Source: Lachnospiraceae bacterium (GTDB taxonomy: Bacteria; Bacillota; Clostridia; Lachnospirales; Lachnospiraceae). Taken from it: 64,000 nucleotides of DNA. Positions 48,383 through 57,298 of this stretch are shown here, in pieces (within the stretch, counting starts at the first letter, position 1; each line of letters begins with the position of its first letter). The stretch spans positions 62,001-126,000 of the forward strand of contig JAPJQL010000005.1 in NCBI GenBank assembly GCA_030825115.1, read 5' to 3'. The notes under the pieces were generated by a model that saw nothing but the letters and a program-made list of their open reading frames with translations, ran no database searches and was not told where the DNA came from. The translations under genes and the position numbers were made by a program.

Positions 48383-49780
48383 ATGGATAAATTCTATCAT
48401 TCCGTCCGTCTGGATCCGGAATTGTGCAAGGGGTGCATTAACTGCATCAAGAGATGTCCCACGGAGGCTATCCGCGTGCGGAACGGGAAGGCGCAGATCA
48501 ACAGCAAGTTCTGTATTGACTGCGGGGAATGCATCCGTGTCTGCCCGCACCACGCAAAGCTTGCCACTTATGACAAGCTGGAAGTGATGAAGCAGTATCG
48601 ATATACGGTGGCGCTTCCGGCGCCGTCGCTCTACAGCCAGTTCAACAATCTGGACGACGTAAATATTGTACTGAACGCGCTGCTTTTGATGGGGTTTGAT
48701 GATGTGTTCGAGGTCAGCGCGGCGGCGGAACTGGTCAGTGAGGCAACAAGGGAGTACCTGACGCAGCACGAGGACAACCTGCCGATCATCAGCACGGCCT
48801 GCCCGTCGGTGGTCCGGCTGATCCGGGTGCGTTTTCCAAACCTGATCCCCCATCTGCTCCCGCTCAATCCTCCGGTGGAGGTGGCGGCGATGATGGCGGT
48901 CGAAAGGGCGATCGAGAAGACCGGTCTGGACAGAAAGGACATCGGAATCTGCTTTATCTCCCCATGTCCGTCCAAGGTGACCTATGTAAAAGCGCCGCTG
49001 GGGACAGAGTACAGCGAGGTGGACCATGTGCTTGCCATCAAGGAGGTCTATCCGCAGCTGCTTTCCCATATGAAGGCTGTGGGGGAAGACCCGGAGGATC
49101 TTGGGACTTCCGGCAAGATCGGCATCAGCTGGGGACGGAGCGGAGGCGAGGCGAGCGGGCTGTTCACGGAGAACTACCTGGCGGCCGACGGGATTGAGAA
49201 TGTGATCCGGGTGCTGGAGGATCTGGAAGACCAGAAGTTTACCAATCTGAAATTTGTGGAGCTGAACGCCTGCAACGGCGGCTGTGTCGGCGGTGTTTTG
49301 ACGGTGGAGAACCCGTACGTGGCAGAGGTAAAGCTAAAGCATCTGCGAAAATATATGCCTGTGGCGCGCAGCCATATGGACGTGGAGGAGAATGCGGAGG
49401 GCATGGTCTACTGGACGACGGATGTGCAGTATGAGCCGGTCTTCAATCTTGGAGAGAACATGATGGAGAGTTTTGCCCGGCTCAATCAGGCGGAACGTCT
49501 CTGCAAAAAATTCCCGGGGCTGGACTGCGGTTCCTGCGGTGCTCCGACCTGCAAGGCTCTGGCGGAGGATATCGTCCGGGGCGAGGCGAGTGAGAAGGAC
49601 TGTGTCTATTATCTGAGGGAGAACCTGCATAAGCTGTCGGAGGAGGTGTCGGTACTCGCCGACGATCTCCATGCGGGAAACCATGCGGGGCAGGAGACGC
49701 TGAATATCCTAAAGGAGTATATCAAGCGGATTTCCGACGAGATGTCGCTGCTGGACAACAAGGATAAAGACGAGGAATAG
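48383..49780 (+). CDS. Hydrogenase-like Fe-S protein with altered H-cluster motifs
   Basis: The 465-residue protein has a 2x[4Fe-4S] ferredoxin (CKGCINCIKRC, CIDCGECIRVC), a domain related to the [FeFe]-hydrogenase large subunit, a further [4Fe-4S] motif (CGSCGAPTC near 386), and a C-terminal coiled coil (about 410-460). The three H-cluster regions are STACPSVV (one Cys where the sensory enzyme at 35-36.7 kb has two), ISPCPSKV, and ELNACNGGCVGG. A full active site is therefore uncertain. It probably acts as a redox or H2 sensor. The start at 48383 has GGAGG upstream. Confidence 0.8.
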   Translation: MDKFYHSVRLDPELCKGCINCIKRCPTEAIRVRNGKAQINSKFCIDCGECIRVCPHHAKLATYDKLEVMKQYRYTVALPAPSLYSQFNNLDDVNIVLNALLLMGFDDVFEVSAAAELVSEATREYLTQHEDNLPIISTACPSVVRLIRVRFPNLIPHLLPLNPPVEVAAMMAVERAIEKTGLDRKDIGICFISPCPSKVTYVKAPLGTEYSEVDHVLAIKEVYPQLLSHMKAVGEDPEDLGTSGKIGISWGRSGGEASGLFTENYLAADGIENVIRVLEDLEDQKFTNLKFVELNACNGGCVGGVLTVENPYVAEVKLKHLRKYMPVARSHMDVEENAEGMVYWTTDVQYEPVFNLGENMMESFARLNQAERLCKKFPGLDCGSCGAPTCKALAEDIVRGEASEKDCVYYLRENLHKLSEEVSVLADDLHAGNHAGQETLNILKEYIKRISDEMSLLDNKDKDEE

Positions 49781-49821
49781 CGTCAGAGAATGACGATAAG
49801 ACAGGAAGAGAGGGTGACAGG

Positions 49822-50157
49822 ATGACAGTACAGAATTTGATTGACAGCGAGGTATTCCGGCTGGTCAATGCAGGGGAAGATCCGGGGCGGGAGATCACGG
49901 TCCCGTTCTGCTGCGACCTGCTCAGCATTGCGATGGGGAAAGCGCCGGCGGGCTGTGCGTGGGTGACGGTGATGGGGAACATGAATACGCTGGCGGTGGC
50001 TTCCCTGGCTGATGCTGCGTGCATCATCATGGCAGAGGGCGCTGTGCTGGACGATATGGCGGTGAAAAAGGCAAAGGAGCAGGAGATCACGGTGCTGGAA
50101 ACGGAACTTCCCATCTTTGATGCGGCGCTGAAGATTTACCAGATGCAGCATGCCTGA
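49822..50157 (+). CDS. DRTGG-domain protein (second copy)
   Basis: The 111-residue protein is a second DRTGG-like domain (about 1-105: LAVASLADAACIIMAEGAV), poorly similar to the first copy. It overlaps the PHP gene by eight bases. Two DRTGG proteins in one operon suggest a heteromeric ligand sensor, but this is inferred. Confidence 0.7.
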   Translation: MTVQNLIDSEVFRLVNAGEDPGREITVPFCCDLLSIAMGKAPAGCAWVTVMGNMNTLAVASLADAACIIMAEGAVLDDMAVKKAKEQEITVLETELPIFDAALKIYQMQHA

Positions 50158-50875
50158 CCTGACTTATGACCTGCATATCCATTCCTGCCTTTCCCCATGC
50201 GGGGATGACGATATGACGCCGGGGAACATCGTGGGCATGGCGGCGATAAAAGGTCTGGACGTGATCGCCTTGACGGATCACAACTCCTGCAAAAACTGTC
50301 CTGCATTTTTACGGATCGCCGAGCAGTTCGGGGTGTTGGCAATCCCCGGCATGGAGATCAATACATCGGAGGAAGTACATGCGGTCTGCCTGTTTTCAAC
50401 GCTTGAGCAGGCGATGGCGTTTGATTCGTATGTCTACGAACGCCTGATGAAGTTTCCAAATAAGGAAGAAGTGTTTGGAAAGCAGCAGATATGCAATGAA
50501 GAAGACGAAGTGGTGGGGACAGAGCCGCTGCTGTTGATCAACAGTGTGGATATCTCTTTTGACGAACTGTGGGATCTGGTGGATTCTTATGGCGGCGTGA
50601 TGGTTCCTGCCCATATTGAGAAAGCGGCAAACAGCCTGATCGCCAACCTTGGATTTGTGCCGCCGGACAGCAGGTTTCGGACGGCGGAACTGAAAGATCT
50701 GAAAAAGCTGCATGAAGTACGGAAAGGAAATCCTTATCTGAATGAGTGCAGGATCATCAGCGATTCGGACGCCCATTATCTGGAAGACATCCATGAGCCT
50801 CGTCTGACGATACCGGTCAGGGAAAGATCGGTGGATGCGGTGATCCGGTATCTGAAAGGATCGGATACCCCGTGA
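50150..50875 (+). CDS. PHP-domain phosphoesterase
   Basis: The 241-residue protein has the PHP metal-site motifs: YDLHIHSCLSPCG, VIALTDHNSCKN, IPGMEINTSEEVH, and a C-terminal SDSDAHYLED. PHP enzymes hydrolyse phosphoesters, including nucleotides. It is the last gene of the divergent sensor operon. The same set (DRTGG, ATPase-like, hydrogenase-like, PHP) is found by hydrogenase genes in Thermotoga, so a shared pathway is likely. The substrate is unknown. Confidence 0.85.
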   Translation: MPDLTYDLHIHSCLSPCGDDDMTPGNIVGMAAIKGLDVIALTDHNSCKNCPAFLRIAEQFGVLAIPGMEINTSEEVHAVCLFSTLEQAMAFDSYVYERLMKFPNKEEVFGKQQICNEEDEVVGTEPLLLINSVDISFDELWDLVDSYGGVMVPAHIEKAANSLIANLGFVPPDSRFRTAELKDLKKLHEVRKGNPYLNECRIISDSDAHYLEDIHEPRLTIPVRERSVDAVIRYLKGSDTP

Positions 50876-51037
50876 TTGATATGGGATGGATTGGAAACGG
50901 GAAAGCATGATTTGGCAAATAATCGGAGCCCCGGCTTGAGGTTTTATCGGGAATCATGTATACTGGAGTACGAGAATCCAATCCTGTCTGGCAGCAGGCG
51001 GGAAATACCATAGATTGATGCGAGGAGAGATTGACAG

Positions 51038-52147
51038 ATGAAGAAGAGATACAGGGCGGTTGCGGTGGCTGTGGCTGCAGGCGTGATGCTGATGGCGCAG
51101 CCGGTACAGGCTGCAGGAGCGATGGTGTTGTATACGTCGCCGGTACTTATGGCCGGGGGTGAAAACGCGCCGGGGGCGGAAATCCCGGGAGGGAATGCCG
51201 TCTTTGGAGCGCCGTCTGATGCCCCGGGGCAGCCGGGGCCGGTTCAGGGACCAGGCGCCGGGCAGATGCCGGGGGAAAGTCAGATTTCAGGTGGTGGACA
51301 GTCCGCGGATGGCCAGATTCCTGGCGGTGGTCAGGCTGCGGGGGACCAGGCGCGGGGGACAGATCAGGCTGCGGGAAGCCAGGCTCCTCCGGGAGACCAG
51401 GGGGCGGTACTGTCTCCTGTCATTATGGCGGGAGGCAATGAGCAGGCGGCGGACCAGCAGGCGGGTTCAGATCAGCAGGTAGCGGCGGATGAGCAGGCGG
51501 CGCAAGCGGCATCCCGGCAGAGCGGCGGACGGCAGATCGACCCAACCAGGCCGATGGTGGCGCTGACTTTTGACGACGGTCCCCAGCCGTCGGTAGGAAA
51601 CCGGATCATGGACTGCCTGGCACAGTATGACGGCCGGGCGACATTTTTCATGGTAGGAGACCGGGTGGCAAGCCGGACGGCGGAAGTTCAGCGGATGGTG
51701 GCCGAAGGGCATGAGGTTGCAAACCACACCATGAACCATAAGTATCTCCAGAAGCTGGGTGCAGCCGAAATCCAGTCCCAGGTAACGAAGTGCAACGATG
51801 CAATCGAGGCAGCCTGCGGCGTGAGACCGAAAATCATGCGCCTTCCGGGCGGCAACTACAATGCGACAGTGCTTGCCAACACCCATATGCCAATGATTCA
51901 GTGGAACATCGATACCCTGGACTGGAAGACGAGAAATGCACAGAAGACCGTGGATGCCGTACTGAATCATGTGCAGGACGGAGATATCATACTGATGCAT
52001 GAGCTGTACAGCCAGAGCGGGGATGCCGCGCTTAAGATCATCCCGGAACTGACAAACAGAGGATATCAGCTCGTGACGGTCAGTGAGATGGCGGCGGCAA
52101 AGGGGCAGCCGCTTCAGGCGGGGAAACTGTATTCCCAGATGCGGTAA
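51038..52147 (+). CDS. Secreted polysaccharide deacetylase (NodB family) with Gly/Gln/Ala linker
   Basis: The 369-residue protein has a signal peptide (about 1-26), a low-complexity Gly/Gln/Ala/Pro region (about 40-165), and a NodB deacetylase domain (about 170-365). Catalytic motifs are complete: TFDDGP with the metal Asp pair, the NHTMNH His-pair, RLPGG, and ILMHE. It probably deacetylates peptidoglycan or chitin-like sugars outside the cell. No LPXTG or membrane anchor is visible. The long linker may let the domain reach through the wall. Confidence 0.85.
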   Translation: MKKRYRAVAVAVAAGVMLMAQPVQAAGAMVLYTSPVLMAGGENAPGAEIPGGNAVFGAPSDAPGQPGPVQGPGAGQMPGESQISGGGQSADGQIPGGGQAAGDQARGTDQAAGSQAPPGDQGAVLSPVIMAGGNEQAADQQAGSDQQVAADEQAAQAASRQSGGRQIDPTRPMVALTFDDGPQPSVGNRIMDCLAQYDGRATFFMVGDRVASRTAEVQRMVAEGHEVANHTMNHKYLQKLGAAEIQSQVTKCNDAIEAACGVRPKIMRLPGGNYNATVLANTHMPMIQWNIDTLDWKTRNAQKTVDAVLNHVQDGDIILMHELYSQSGDAALKIIPELTNRGYQLVTVSEMAAAKGQPLQAGKLYSQMR

Positions 52148-52190
52148 TTTAAGAAACAGGGGTGTTAAAGGAACAAAGAAGGAGGGGGAA

Positions 52191-53465
52191 GTGTTGAGAC
52201 GAGAAACTTTGGCAAAGATTAGAAACGTGTGTTTAACGGCGATGGCAGCCGTCGTGTTTTCCCTGGCGGCCAGGGCAGGCGGCAGTACAGCCTGGGCGGC
52301 TGAATTTACCCGGGATACAGATGGGATTGACAGTGGAAGCACATATCTGGTTACGATGTATGACGAGGATACGAAAAAGCATTATGCCTGGGGGATTGGC
52401 AGCGACGGCAAGATGATTTCGGCGGAAGTATCGGTTTCGGGAGATACGGCGACTACATCGGATTCCCGGATCCAGTGGGTGGTGACCCGGGAGGACAATG
52501 GCTATTCCATGCGGGTAGGATCGCGTTACCTGAATGTAAAGTACGATCACGGCGTTGTGATACGGACGACGCAAGAGCCTGTGTCGGGGATGAATTACAG
52601 GGATGGTCATATGTATTTTAGCCCTGCCGGATCCAATGCGTATCTCTACGGAAAATATTATCACAACCAGTTTGGTTTTGTGTTTAAAGTGATAGAAAAA
52701 GAGAGCTGGGCTGCTGATATTGTGCTGTACCGTCTGGGCGGAGCGTCGGCAGGAAACAGCGCATCCTCCGGTCTGACCTGGGAGCGGGCAGAGAGAAACC
52801 GTTTCTGGCGCTGCAAGAACCAGAACGGGGAATATGTGACGAACCAGTGGCTGCAGGATGGCGGTTTGTGGTACTATTTCGATGAGAACAGCAATATGAA
52901 GACGGGATGGCTTACACTGGAAGACGGAACTTATTATCTGTATGATAACGGGGCGATGGCAGTGTCGGCGGAGCTATCCCTGGGCGGTCTTGGTTATACG
53001 TTTGACGCCTCGGGCCGGATGGTGCCGAACGATCCGAACGACCCGTGCAGGATACCGCTCCCTGATGATATGAAGGAGGGGGTCCAGACAGGAATGATGT
53101 CATCCGTGGCAGACGATAATATGCCGGTCAACTGGATCAATGGAAAGCGTAAGGAAGCAGGAAAACCGGTGTGGAAACGGGATAACCGCCTTTGTCTTCT
53201 GGCGCGCGATGCCTACTACGCTTCCAATCAGCTGGTTCCGCTGTCAGAACTTATGCAGATGGGAAGCCGGGCAGGTCTTACATTTTCCCATGTTGGTACG
53301 ATCCGGATCATGGTGAGCCAGGCTCATCCTTTTGAGGAATATTACAATAGTATGCCGGAACTCAGGAATATGATCGCTACGGATCTGATGACGCATGTCG
53401 GCGTGTATGCCGAGAAGACAGGAGCCGATGCAGTCACTTATGTATTTGTGACGGCTGCTTATTGA
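52191..53465 (+). CDS. Secreted cell-wall-binding protein with CAP-like domain
   Basis: The 424-residue protein has a signal peptide (about 1-36), an N-terminal beta-rich domain (about 37-185) that may be trefoil-like, a choline-binding-type repeat region (about 195-275: GGLWYYFDENSNMKTGWL and GTYYLYDNGAMAV), and a C-terminal CAP/SCP-like domain (about 315-424: NWINGKRKEAGKPVWKRDN). The start is GTG after a GGAGG site; the following TTG is possible. The CAP-like part lacks some usual histidines, so its activity is unclear. Confidence 0.65.
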   Translation: MLRRETLAKIRNVCLTAMAAVVFSLAARAGGSTAWAAEFTRDTDGIDSGSTYLVTMYDEDTKKHYAWGIGSDGKMISAEVSVSGDTATTSDSRIQWVVTREDNGYSMRVGSRYLNVKYDHGVVIRTTQEPVSGMNYRDGHMYFSPAGSNAYLYGKYYHNQFGFVFKVIEKESWAADIVLYRLGGASAGNSASSGLTWERAERNRFWRCKNQNGEYVTNQWLQDGGLWYYFDENSNMKTGWLTLEDGTYYLYDNGAMAVSAELSLGGLGYTFDASGRMVPNDPNDPCRIPLPDDMKEGVQTGMMSSVADDNMPVNWINGKRKEAGKPVWKRDNRLCLLARDAYYASNQLVPLSELMQMGSRAGLTFSHVGTIRIMVSQAHPFEEYYNSMPELRNMIATDLMTHVGVYAEKTGADAVTYVFVTAAY

Positions 53466-53499
53466 GGGTAATAAAAGAGATGTAAACAGGCAAAAAATC

Positions 53500-53545
53500 A
53501 GCCGTTTTGGCCAGCGCTTCGTTGTATGCGCTGGCCAAAACGGCT
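53500..53545. terminator. Perfect 18-bp stem two-way terminator
   Basis: AGCCGTTTTGGCCAGCGC (53500-53517) pairs perfectly with GCGCTGGCCAAAACGGCT (53528-53545), with T-tracts on both strands. The genes on both sides converge here. Confidence 0.9.
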
Positions 53546-53567
53546 TTTTTGATTGTATGAGAAATCC

Positions 53568-55301
53568 TTATGCTGCCGGAAGCGACGCTTCGGCAGAGTT
53601 GATGATCTGGATCCGTCCCTGTGGCGCGCCGTATCTGGAGGCGGGGATCACATTGCCCAGAACGGTTTTTGTATAATCGATCAGGGCATCTTCCAGAGCC
53701 ACGCCTGTGTTAAATCCGCCTGCCATGTAGGCTTCTTTAAATGCATAGTAGGTATCTCCGCCGACCGCTGAGAAATCATTGGTGGCGATATAATAGGTTC
53801 TGTTTAAATCAAGCGGTTCGCCGTTTACGGACACGTCTTTAATCCGGGCGCCCGGGTTGGCGCAGCGGTAGTAGGTCGAGTACGGCTCTCCGTTCTCATA
53901 TGTGCCGGCTGTATCGATCGTAAATGTGATACCGGATACCTGTGGAAATGCACCGATGGCGCCCGGCGTACAGTAGGTTGCTGCTTCCAGAGTTTCAAGC
54001 AGCCCCTGTCCGCTGATTGGAAGCACGCAGATCTGGTTGTTGAACGGGAACACCGTCCGCATGTCCAGCATGGAGATCTGACCGGGCTTGATCGAATCCC
54101 GGATACCGCCGCCGTTTGTGATGGCTGCGTCGATGATGTTGCCGGTCGCTTTGTTGGCTCCGTAGAGAAGGGCATCTGCTGCAAAATCACCCAGGTTGGT
54201 CTCTTCTGTACGGTTTCCCGGAGCGCGCTCTCCATTTAAGAGGACTTCCGATACTGCAAATGGTTTTCCGAGTTCGGCGATGATCGCAGTATCTCTTGCG
54301 AAGATGGCTGCTGCAGTGGCTTCGTCGCTGCCGCTATAGATACTGTCGCTCACAAGGCCGCAGTCCAGGGACTTTGTGGCCGGATCATATACGACTACGC
54401 CTGCATTGGCAAGGTAGGAACCGGTGCTGACGATCAAGGTGCCGCTGTTGTTCTGGAAAGAAGGATACTGATCGGCAGGGACTGGTCTTCCACGGTCCAT
54501 GACCGTGTGGCTGTGTCCGTCGATAAACAGGTCGATGCCGGATACATGGTTGACCACGTCAACAGAACGGCATCCTGCGGCTGCGGAGCTCTCATCCACG
54601 CCCAGATGCCCAAGCGCCACGATCAGGTCGCAGCCCTCGGCCTTCAATGCTTCCACCTGGCGGGCAGCACACTGGTAAAGCTCGTCGCCTCCCTGGAAAC
54701 GCAGGGTCTGGATGCCGGACGGGTTGGCGCTGGTCGCGGTCTCGGGTGTGGAGAGGCCAAAGACGCCTACTTTTAGTCCGGAAGAGGTGGTGAACACCTG
54801 ACGCTCCTGGAATACAGGGCTGCCGGAGTCCTTGTCCAGCACGTTGGCGCCCATAACCGGGAAGTTTGCCAGTGAGACGAGCTGTTTCAGGTTGTCATAT
54901 CCCCAGTCAAACTCATGATTTCCTACGCACATGGCGTCGTAGCCTGCCAGATTCATGAATGAGATGGCATCGGCGCCCCGGTTGTAGTTCACCAGGGTAG
55001 TGCCCTGTGCGGCGTCGCCTGCGCTGAGCAGTAAGGTGTCTGCTCCTGCCGCCTGATAATCTTTTTTCAGCTGTGCGACAGCGGCAGTGCCAAGAATCCC
55101 GTCGCCCTGCAAATCCCGGCCGTGGGTGTCATTCGTATGGATGATGACCAGTTTGCCTGCTACGTCGCCAGGGGCGAATGAAGAGCCAAACATGGGCGGG
55201 GTTCCCGGACCGTAGGCCGGGGCGGAAGCTGTTGCCGGTATTGTCAGTGACGCTGTCAGGGCCAGTGACAGCAGAAGGGAAAATGTGCGTTTTTTCCTCA
55301 T
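53568..55301 (-). CDS. Secreted 5'-nucleotidase / UshA-like metallophosphoesterase
   Basis: The 577-residue protein has a signal peptide (about 1-27), a metallophosphoesterase domain (about 48-300: IHTNDTHGR, SAGDAAQGT, CVGNHEFDWG, IDGHSHT), and a 5'-nucleotidase C-terminal domain (about 345-525) with the substrate-site strand NGGGIRDS. It probably releases phosphate from nucleotides outside the cell. No anchor motif is visible, so it may be secreted or wall-bound by another route. Confidence 0.9.
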   Translation of the reverse strand: MRKKRTFSLLLSLALTASLTIPATASAPAYGPGTPPMFGSSFAPGDVAGKLVIIHTNDTHGRDLQGDGILGTAAVAQLKKDYQAAGADTLLLSAGDAAQGTTLVNYNRGADAISFMNLAGYDAMCVGNHEFDWGYDNLKQLVSLANFPVMGANVLDKDSGSPVFQERQVFTTSSGLKVGVFGLSTPETATSANPSGIQTLRFQGGDELYQCAARQVEALKAEGCDLIVALGHLGVDESSAAAGCRSVDVVNHVSGIDLFIDGHSHTVMDRGRPVPADQYPSFQNNSGTLIVSTGSYLANAGVVVYDPATKSLDCGLVSDSIYSGSDEATAAAIFARDTAIIAELGKPFAVSEVLLNGERAPGNRTEETNLGDFAADALLYGANKATGNIIDAAITNGGGIRDSIKPGQISMLDMRTVFPFNNQICVLPISGQGLLETLEAATYCTPGAIGAFPQVSGITFTIDTAGTYENGEPYSTYYRCANPGARIKDVSVNGEPLDLNRTYYIATNDFSAVGGDTYYAFKEAYMAGGFNTGVALEDALIDYTKTVLGNVIPASRYGAPQGRIQIINSAEASLPAA

Positions 55302-55339
55302 GATACAAATCCTCCTTTACGTATTGCATTGTTTGATAG

Positions 55340-56542
55340 TTACTTTTCTTCACAAACCTGAAAAATATAAAATTTCAGGTAATATGACTGGTCTGCCGCC
55401 CACAGGATCGGGTGGTCTGCCGCCTGGGTCCGGTATTCTACCTGCCGGAGGCGTTTGTGGACGCCCCCTGCTGCCTCCCGGATCGTCTTGGTAAACAGTT
55501 CCGGGTCCATAAAGTGGGAGCAGGAGCAGGTGGCGAGGTAGCCTCCGTCTTTGACCAGCTTCATGCCCCTCAGATTGATTTCCCGGTACCCTTTTACCGC
55601 ATTTTTGATGGAACTGCGGGACTTGGTAAATGCGGGCGGGTCAAGGATCACCACGTCAAACTTCTCGCCTTTTTGCTCTAACTCCGGCAGCAGGTCAAAG
55701 ACGTCCGCGCAGATAAAGGATACGGTGTCTGAAAGATGGTTCAGCTTCGCGTTTTCCCGCGCCTGATTGACGCCGAGCTCCGAGGCATCAACGCCAAGTA
55801 CAGAAGAAGCTCCTGCAATCCCGGCATTTAATGCGAAAGAGCCGGTGTGGGTGAAGCAGTCCAGGACTTTTTTTCCTTTGCACAGCCGCTGGATAGCAAG
55901 GCGGTTGTATTTTTGGTCCAGGAAAAATCCTGTCTTTTGCCCGTCCTCTACATCTACGATATAGCGGACGCCGTTTTCCACAATCTCCACTTTGGTGTCA
56001 AACGGCTCGCCGATAAATCCCTTATAACGCTCTAGTCCTTCCTGCAGACGTACCTTGGCATCACTCCGTTCATAGACGCCGCGGATGGTGATGCCGTCTT
56101 CCGAGAGCACCTGCTTTAACTTGTCGATGATAACAGGCTTCCACCTCTCGATGCCGAGGGCGAGGGATTCTACGACCAGCACGTCGGAAAATTTGTCGAT
56201 GACGATGCCCGGAAGAAAATCTGCTTCCCCGAATATCAGACGGCAGCTGGAGGTGTCCACGGTGGACTTGCGGTACTCCCAGGCATTCCGAACCCGCATT
56301 TCGATGAAGGTCTCGTCGACCACGGTGTCTTTTTTGCGGGTCATCATGCGGATGGTGATCTTGGAGTTGGTATTGATAAAGCCCTGCCCCAGCGGGTATC
56401 CGTCAAAATCCTCCACGAAAACCATATCCCCGTTTGTATATTCGCCGCTTATGGTATCGATCTCGTTATCATAAATCCAGGCGCCGCCCGCTTTCAGGGA
56501 GCGTCCCTGTCCCTTTTTAATCCTGACTGTTGTGTGGTTCAT
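55340..56542 (-). CDS. RlmI-like rRNA methyltransferase
   Basis: The 400-residue protein has an N-terminal PUA domain (about 1-75), a linker domain and a class I methyltransferase domain (about 200-395). The AdoMet motif is VLDCFTHTGSFALNAG and the catalytic region VILDPPAFTK. This matches RlmI/RlmK-type enzymes that methylate 23S rRNA cytosines, but the exact base is not shown. The start has an AGGAG-type site near 56,550. Confidence 0.85.
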   Translation of the reverse strand: MNHTTVRIKKGQGRSLKAGGAWIYDNEIDTISGEYTNGDMVFVEDFDGYPLGQGFINTNSKITIRMMTRKKDTVVDETFIEMRVRNAWEYRKSTVDTSSCRLIFGEADFLPGIVIDKFSDVLVVESLALGIERWKPVIIDKLKQVLSEDGITIRGVYERSDAKVRLQEGLERYKGFIGEPFDTKVEIVENGVRYIVDVEDGQKTGFFLDQKYNRLAIQRLCKGKKVLDCFTHTGSFALNAGIAGASSVLGVDASELGVNQARENAKLNHLSDTVSFICADVFDLLPELEQKGEKFDVVILDPPAFTKSRSSIKNAVKGYREINLRGMKLVKDGGYLATCSCSHFMDPELFTKTIREAAGGVHKRLRQVEYRTQAADHPILWAADQSYYLKFYIFQVCEEK

Positions 56543-56712
56543 AAAGTTTCTCCTTCTGTGTGTACTATATGGATTTTAACACATTTTTGGGGCGGGGGGA
56601 AGGAGATGATGGAAATAAAGGTTCCGGGGATGAAAAAAGAGCCAAACTGTGGTATACTGGATTTAATCATTATGTGGAGCACAGACACGAATAGCAAAGG
56701 ATTGGTACAGCC

Positions 56713-57285
56713 GTGGATAATGAAAAAATGAACAGACAGGACAAGACCAAATACAAATTGGCAAACTCTGTCAAAGAGTGCATGAAGACCACCCCGGTAG
56801 ACAAGATCACGGTCAAGGACATCGTGGAAGGCTGCGGGCTGACAAGGCAGACCTTTTACCGCAATTTTCTGGACAAGTACGACCTGATCAACTGGTATTT
56901 TGACAAGCTGGTGCTCCAGTCCTTCGCGCAGATTGGAATGGGACACACGGTGGGGGAGAGCCTGACGCAGAAGTTTGAATTTATCGTGAAGGAGAAAGCG
57001 TTTTTCACCGGCGCTTTTCGTTCGGATGACCAGAATTCGCTGAAAGAGCATGATTTTGAGCTGATTTTAAAGTTTTATCTGGACCTGATAGCCAGGCGGA
57101 CCAGCCAGCCGCTGGATGAGGAGCTGCAGTTTTTGCTGGAGATGTACTGCCGTGGTTCGGTGTATATGACGGTCAAATGGGTGCTGGGCGGCATGAAGGA
57201 TACGCCGGAGGAGATGGCGGGAAAGCTGGTGGACGCGGTGCCGCCGAAGCTCGCCGAGGTATTTTTATCATTGGGGTTATTATAA
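56713..57285 (+). CDS. TetR-family regulator
   Basis: The 190-residue protein has an N-terminal TetR helix-turn-helix (about 12-60: ITVKDIVEGCGLTRQTFYRNF) and a C-terminal ligand or partner domain like the DhaS-type group. It starts at GTG and lies 13 bases before glnA, so the two are probably co-transcribed. It may control the glutamine synthetase gene or its own operon. Confidence 0.8.
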   Translation: MDNEKMNRQDKTKYKLANSVKECMKTTPVDKITVKDIVEGCGLTRQTFYRNFLDKYDLINWYFDKLVLQSFAQIGMGHTVGESLTQKFEFIVKEKAFFTGAFRSDDQNSLKEHDFELILKFYLDLIARRTSQPLDEELQFLLEMYCRGSVYMTVKWVLGGMKDTPEEMAGKLVDAVPPKLAEVFLSLGLL

Positions 57286-57298
57286 AAAGGAGGGGAAT

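Noticed and set aside
51467..52342. A 291-codon minus-strand frame opposite the polysaccharide deacetylase
   Set aside because: The plus strand encodes all NodB motifs with a signal peptide; the antisense frame has no motif and no start signal.
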